8,768 nt of DNA. Origin: JAFGCN01 sp964547015 (GTDB taxonomy: Archaea; Aenigmatarchaeota; Aenigmatarchaeia; QMZS01). Of the stretch, positions 5,853 to 8,768 are shown piece after piece (the first letter of the stretch is position 1; every line of letters starts with the position of its first letter). The position numbers and the translations under genes are program-made. The notes beneath the pieces were generated by a model. It was not told the DNA's origin and did not search any database. It saw only the letters and a list, made by a program, of their open reading frames with translations. The stretch is from NCBI GenBank assembly GCA_964547015.1, contig CAZJKT010000025.1, positions 1-8,768 of the forward strand. Reading direction: 5' to 3'.

Positions 5853-6515
5853 CTAAAACACTTTTAAGGCTTCCTGAATCTCTGCCATTGCCTGCCCCTT
5901 AATGGTTTTTGGGACTAAAATGCCTTTTGAGTTTGCAAGGATTTCGGTTCCGGGAAAGCCGTCATAAAACTCCGCCCTAACTACTTTTACGCCAAGTGTC
6001 TTTTCAATTATCTCAACTTCAGCATCGAGGGCCTTTTCGTGGACAAGGCAACCGTTATTTGTGGCATATGCGCCGATTCCGGGAAAGGGGAGGTCAGAAA
6101 TTGTTGAAATAGAGGTCTTTAATCCAAGCTTTTCCTCAAAGTAGTGCTTTTTTTCCCTGAAATAGGGCGACAAAATGCAGCCCTTATCGTTGCACAAAAT
6201 CAGGTTCCCGAGAGTATTTAGCACGCTTTGGATTCGGATAACGGTTTTCCCTAAAGGCATTTCCTCAATAGCTTTGGTTTCCTCCTCTTCAACCGTTCCC
6301 GGGACAAAGAAATATTTGGCATTTGCGGCAGAAAAAAGCCCGATAAGGTAGGAATTGTAGAGTATTATTTTTTTTGTGTGTACACCTAAGGTTTTTGCGA
6401 TTCTTTCGGCCTGTTTTAGGGGGATTTCGGGGGGGAGATAGCACACATCCTCTGCGCATAGCCCAAGCAACCCGAGCGTGGGGTTTCCAAAAAATTCTGT
6501 CCGGTAAACTGCCAT
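5853..6515 (-). CDS. eif6: Translation initiation factor aIF6 (ribosome anti-association factor)
   Basis: A 220-residue protein, the normal length of archaeal aIF6, which binds the large ribosomal subunit and prevents premature joining with the small one. The family has a five-bladed pseudo-symmetric fold, and five related segments are visible: NPTLGLLGLC…YLPP (11-29), LIGLFSAANAKYFFVP (57-72), NTLGNLILCNDKGCILSP (100-117), GAYATNNGCLVH (148-159) and GTEILANSKGILVP (189-202). The NTLGN and ATNxGxLVH signatures are characteristic. It carries several more Cys than usual in these blades (C20, C25, C108, C113, C156), which is unremarkable in a cytoplasmic protein. A TTTATAAG element on the - strand (6573-6580) could serve as its TATA box, leaving a leader of ~35 nt without a clear Shine-Dalgarno site. 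It is divergent from the MarC gene and co-transcribed with the next gene. Confidence 0.93.
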   Translation of the reverse strand: MAVYRTEFFGNPTLGLLGLCAEDVCYLPPEIPLKQAERIAKTLGVHTKKIILYNSYLIGLFSAANAKYFFVPGTVEEEETKAIEEMPLGKTVIRIQSVLNTLGNLILCNDKGCILSPYFREKKHYFEEKLGLKTSISTISDLPFPGIGAYATNNGCLVHEKALDAEVEIIEKTLGVKVVRAEFYDGFPGTEILANSKGILVPKTIKGQAMAEIQEALKVF

Positions 6516-6616
6516 AATTAATGTAGAAATTAGCTTATTTGAGGCATTTAACCCAATTCTTTCTTATCACACCTTATAAATCGCCAATCAGAAAATAAAC
6601 TTTTGCTGTTTTGGGG

Positions 6617-6632
6617 CATATTTTTAAGTATA
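6617..6632 (+). promoter_or_regulatory. TATA region of the MarC-family gene
   Basis: CATATTTTTAAGTATA lies 15-30 bp before ATG 6647. TTTTTAAGTA (6621-6630) is about 21 bp from the ATG by its centre, compatible with a leaderless start. No Shine-Dalgarno sequence is visible. Confidence 0.5.
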
Positions 6633-6646
6633 ACCCCTCTTAGATT

Positions 6647-7285
6647 ATGGCTATTATCGAAGCGGCTTTTATATGGGCGGCGTTTATCGGGATTTTGGCT
6701 ATAGTCAACCCTCTAAGCACAGCTATTGTATTTTTGAGCCTCACAGGACGCGACAGCGATGAGAAAAGAAGAAAGATGGCAAAAAGGGCGGTTATAATAA
6801 GCGCAGGAGTCCTTATTTTTTTCATGGTGTCGGGAAACCTTATTTTTGACACATTCAGCATCACAATTGAGGCTTTTAAGATTGCAGGGGGGCTTTTGAT
6901 AGCAAGGCTTGGGTTTAGGATGCTTGATGCTTCCTCAAAAGAGCAGTCAGAAGAGGAGCAAAGAGAATCAAAAAAGAAGGACGACATTTCTATAATGCCT
7001 CTTGCGGTTCCATTGCTCTCAGGCCCGGGAGCGATAACAACCTCTTTAGTGTGGATGAGCCAGGCGCCCGGGATTAATGAAAAACTAGCTCTGCTTACAA
7101 TTCCGCTCGTTATTGCGACAATTTCCTATATTGCCCTTGTAAACGCAAAGGTTCTGCAGAAAGCTTTTGGCACAGGCGGAATAAACCTGCTTGAAAAGTT
7201 TATGGGGCTGATTGTAATAGTAATGGGGATACAGTTTATAATAAACGGGCTGGTTGACTTAAATGTTATTAATTTGATATTATAG
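6647..7285 (+). CDS. MarC/YhgN-family integral membrane protein
   Basis: A 212-residue protein with six predicted membrane helices (about 4-30, 47-66, 74-93, 117-138, 146-165, 182-201) and a charged cytoplasmic loop (95-115), the size and topology of the MarC family (UPF0056). Family signatures are clear: AIVNPLSTAIVFLSLT (18-33), IAGGLLIARLGFRML (79-93), MPLAVPLLSGPGAITT (117-132) and the C-terminal LLEKFMGLIVIVMGIQFIINGL (181-202). The first and fourth helices carry the paired NP and GPG motifs of the family's inverted-repeat fold. Despite the name, a role in multiple antibiotic resistance is not established for MarC, and its transport substrate is unknown. The gene stands alone, divergent from aIF6 and convergent with the histone operon. 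Confidence 0.9.
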   Translation: MAIIEAAFIWAAFIGILAIVNPLSTAIVFLSLTGRDSDEKRRKMAKRAVIISAGVLIFFMVSGNLIFDTFSITIEAFKIAGGLLIARLGFRMLDASSKEQSEEEQRESKKKDDISIMPLAVPLLSGPGAITTSLVWMSQAPGINEKLALLTIPLVIATISYIALVNAKVLQKAFGTGGINLLEKFMGLIVIVMGIQFIINGLVDLNVINLIL

Positions 7286-7289
7286 GCGA

Positions 7290-7319
7290 TTTTTTGGCTT
7301 TTGTTTCACACATCTTTTT
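7290..7319 (+). terminator. Oligo-T terminator after the MarC gene
   Basis: Five bases after the TAG stop come T6 (7290-7295) and then TTTTG and T5 (7315-7319) tracts without a strong hairpin, the usual archaeal termination signal. The gap to the convergent 7400 gene is otherwise featureless. Confidence 0.45.
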
Positions 7320-7399
7320 GCGCATATCTATCTATCCTAATTTTACAAGAAATAGGGAATAAACAGGGATTTTGAGGCTATAGTATCTGCCAAATTAAG

Positions 7400-7864
7400 C
7401 TATTTAGAAGAAATTGCTGATTTTACAGCCTTTATTTCGCAGAGGGCGCTTTTGCCCTTTCCTAGAAGCTCACAGCAATCAATTTTTTCCAATTTAATCT
7501 CCCTTTTTTTCATTAAGATTTTTGGGGCAATAATGAATATCCTGTATCCCTTAGCTATAACCTTTGCAAATTCTTCTTCTTTTTTTTCATCAAGGCGGGT
7601 ATTTCCGTCAAGCTTTACCTCTAAAAAAACTTTTGAGCCCTTTGCAAGAAATGCGGGCAGGGTTGAGGAGCCGAACTCCTCAATAAGCCCGGCTTCATAT
7701 TTTTCCATCGGGGTCGGGCCATTGGGGCCCTTTGATGAAACTGCGCAGATTGTTGGGAAAGTGTCCATAAGCCCGGCGGAGTAGGGGGAGGTCAGGCTGA
7801 TGCCTTTTAGCTCTTCTTTAACAAAATAGTCGCACAAATCACCTTCAATGCAGTTTGGAAGCAT
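7400..7864 (-). CDS. Unknown 154-residue protein in the histone operon
   Basis: Soluble alpha/beta-looking protein. Residues 19-60 have a Gly/Pro-rich stretch (SSKGPNGPTPMEKYEAG, 43-59) that looks like a ligand-binding loop. Residues 77-112 alternate strand and helix (KVFLEVKLDG…YRIFIIAPKIL). The C-terminal part is Lys-rich with a CC pair (130-131). Six Cys in all. No family recognised. It begins one base after the histone stop, with GAGGG inside the end of the histone gene serving as Shine-Dalgarno site, so translation is probably coupled to the histone. Tight linkage suggests co-expression and perhaps a related chromatin or DNA role, but no nucleic-acid-binding motif is visible. Confidence 0.7.
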   Translation of the reverse strand: MLPNCIEGDLCDYFVKEELKGISLTSPYSAGLMDTFPTICAVSSKGPNGPTPMEKYEAGLIEEFGSSTLPAFLAKGSKVFLEVKLDGNTRLDEKKEEEFAKVIAKGYRIFIIAPKILMKKREIKLEKIDCCELLGKGKSALCEIKAVKSAISSK

Positions 7865-7865
7865 A

Positions 7866-8147
7866 TTAGGCCCTCTTTCGCCCGCTTATCGCCATTTGGG
7901 CATCCTCGGCCATAACTGTTTTTCTTCCGGCATGGCGGCAGAACTTGTCGGCATCCTCAACAATTCTCCTAAACTCATCAGAGAGATATTCTGAAATCAG
8001 CTCTGCCGCGTCCTTACTTATCCTTTCCGCCCCAAACTTTTTTGACATCCTCAGGACCGTGTGGATAGGAAGGGTATCGCCCTTCTTCTTTTTTGTCCGA
8101 TAGTCCTCTTTTTTTTGAAGCGACTTTAGCCTAATATTCTCAAACAT
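7866..8147 (-). CDS. Archaeal histone with basic N-terminal tail
   Basis: A 93-residue protein. Residues ~25-88 are a complete histone fold: LPIHTVLRMSKKFGAERISKDA (26-47), the long central helix AAELISEYLSDEFRRIVEDADKFC, then RHAGRKTVMAEDAQMAI (71-87) with the AGRKT loop-2 motif that contacts DNA. Most archaeal histones are ~66-70 residues with no tails. This one adds ~24 residues before the fold, rich in Lys/Arg (10 of 24; KKKK at 19-22), and a basic GRKRA end. The only ATG before the fold is at 8147, so the tail is not an optional over-call. Archaeal histones dimerise and wrap DNA. It is the middle gene of a three-gene operon, 12 nt after the membrane protein and one base before the unknown gene. 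Confidence 0.92.
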   Translation of the reverse strand: MFENIRLKSLQKKEDYRTKKKKGDTLPIHTVLRMSKKFGAERISKDAAELISEYLSDEFRRIVEDADKFCRHAGRKTVMAEDAQMAISGRKRA

Positions 8148-8156
8148 AAGTATATA

Positions 8157-8176
8157 GGTTTAGCTAAAAATAAACC
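8157..8176. repeat. Inverted repeat across the membrane-protein stop codon
   Basis: GGTTTA (8157-8162) and TAAACC (8171-8176) form a 6-bp dyad with an 8-nt loop that includes the stop codon (8160-8162) of the upstream membrane protein gene. In the mRNA it would fold just before the histone start and could modulate histone translation or partly terminate. Too short to be sure it is not chance. Confidence 0.35.
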
Positions 8177-8459
8177 CGAATACCAGCGTCCAAAGGCCTT
8201 TTCCTAGGTAGAATATAAAGAGCAGGTTTGAGAGCCCGCCCGCAAATCCGAAAGCCACAAGGATAAGGATTGCCGCAAGGATATCGATTATTGCCATAAG
8301 GACGGTTAGGTACTCGAAAGGCGGAAATATTGGGACAAAAGAGCCGACTCCTTTTAGGAGCAAGAGAAGCGCAAAAAACATTGCAATAGGGTTTTCGAGC
8401 TTGAATAAAAGAAGGATTGCCGCTAAAATATCTATCAGCCCCAAGGCTTGGAGTATCAT
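8160..8459 (-). CDS. Small membrane protein with internal duplication
   Basis: A 99-residue, very hydrophobic protein with about four membrane helices (3-20, 25-42, 50-70, 75-97) and almost no charge. The halves are related: LIDILAAILLL (8-18) recurs as IIDILAAILIL (57-67), each followed by a helix with a KG pair (36-37; 87-88), an offset of ~50 residues. This is a tandem two-helix repeat of the kind seen in small transport or scaffold proteins, function unknown. It is the first gene of the operon with the histone, and ATG 8459 lies 22 bp after a TATA-like box. Confidence 0.8.
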   Translation of the reverse strand: MILQALGLIDILAAILLLFKLENPIAMFFALLLLLKGVGSFVPIFPPFEYLTVLMAIIDILAAILILVAFGFAGGLSNLLFIFYLGKGLWTLVFGFIFS

Positions 8460-8475
8460 AATATTTACACCGCTT

Positions 8476-8486
8476 CTTATATTATG
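8476..8486 (-). promoter_or_regulatory. TATA region of the membrane-protein/histone operon
   Basis: On the - strand CATAATATAAG is centred ~22 bp before ATG 8459, giving a leaderless first gene. A second TATATA (8151-8156) just before the histone ATG is too close to start a leaderless histone transcript, so the histone is probably expressed from this promoter. Confidence 0.5.
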
Positions 8487-8516
8487 GGGCTTGAGCCGCT
8501 TTTTAGGACAGATAAG

Positions 8517-8750
8517 CTAAGTTATCCTATGTTCATGTAGAAAATGATCTGCCCAAGGGCATCTCTCATCATGTTCACGTTCTTCCCTAGCTCTAACCGC
8601 GCTGGTAGTCAGGTGTTCGGGGTCATCATAAGGCAAATCGGGGTTGTAAATACTATCCCAATACCCCCTTGTGGTGCAATTCTCTGATGTCCCCTTTACT
8701 AGTCTCAGTATTTCATCGGGATTCCTGTAGATATTCATTTCAATTGGCAT
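8517..8750 (-). CDS. Small unknown protein (77 residues)
   Basis: A soluble acidic protein with a highly charged helix (AVRAREEREHDERC, ~51-64) and a C-terminal cluster of potential metal ligands: H60, C64, H69, H72, H74 (motif C-P-W-A-D-H-F-L-H-E-H). An isolated C25 lies further upstream. No family recognised. An AGGTGA Shine-Dalgarno element sits 7 nt before ATG 8750, supporting the start. The promoter is off the window edge. It ends 57 bp before the start of the 8160-8459 gene, whose own TATA box overlaps that gap, so the two are probably separate transcripts. Cys and His residues could bind zinc (inference). Confidence 0.65.
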   Translation of the reverse strand: MPIEMNIYRNPDEILRLVKGTSENCTTRGYWDSIYNPDLPYDDPEHLTTSAVRAREEREHDERCPWADHFLHEHRIT

Positions 8751-8757
8751 ATTTGGT

Positions 8758-8763
8758 TCACCT
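8758..8763 (-). promoter_or_regulatory. Shine-Dalgarno site of the 8517-8750 gene
   Basis: AGGTGA on the - strand, 7 nt before the ATG at 8750, matches the anti-Shine-Dalgarno end of archaeal 16S rRNA. It contrasts with the leaderless starts of several neighbours and settles the start of this short gene. Confidence 0.6.
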
Positions 8764-8768
8764 ATATT

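Noticed and set aside
6376..6387. GTGTGTACACC palindrome as another array site
   Set aside because: It lies inside the aIF6 coding sequence, lacks the AGTTAC core and is isolated.
8151..8156. Own TATA box for the histone
   Set aside because: It ends 4 bp before the ATG, so transcription would begin inside the coding region, with no in-frame start there.

Overview
The window looks like a piece of an archaeal chromosome, probably from a small-genome (DPANN-like) lineage. The evidence is an archaeal histone (7866-8147, -), an aIF6 ribosome anti-association factor (5853-6515, -), and several genes whose start codon lies about 22-26 bp after a TATA box, as in leaderless archaeal transcripts. The lineage is inferred from gene style only; there is no rRNA or tRNA here to confirm it.

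Layout. Bases 1-5259 read on the + strand: the end of an exported protein gene with no arginine codons (1-573), a small membrane protein (703-936), an exported protein with a low-complexity tail (1108-1698), a 360-bp array of eleven inverted repeats (1761-2120), a Fic-domain protein with a C-terminal winged helix (2146-3231), a 519-residue signal-anchored surface protein (3340-4899), and a 65-residue ORF behind a good TATA box (5062-5259). Bases 5520-6515 (-) hold aIF6 followed by an unknown Cys-containing protein. A divergent MarC-family membrane protein lies at 6647-7285 (+). On the - strand, 8459-7400 forms a tight three-gene operon: a duplicated four-helix membrane protein, a histone with a basic N-terminal tail, and an unknown 154-residue protein. 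An unknown 77-residue protein lies at 8517-8750 (-).

The most unusual element is the array before the Fic gene. Its half-sites (consensus AGTTACAC / GTGTAACT) all fall on an exact 10-bp grid. The dyads come in a short form and a long form that differ by exactly 10 bp, and a 130-bp four-dyad block is tandemly duplicated at about 90% identity. The array ends 25 bp before the Fic start codon, over the expected promoter. Because the Fic protein carries its own winged helix, a testable model is a self-regulated Fic module that binds cooperatively across the array. Similar half-site sequences occur near the promoters of the next two + strand genes, so the regulation may extend to them. This model is inference; the array geometry is read directly from the sequence.
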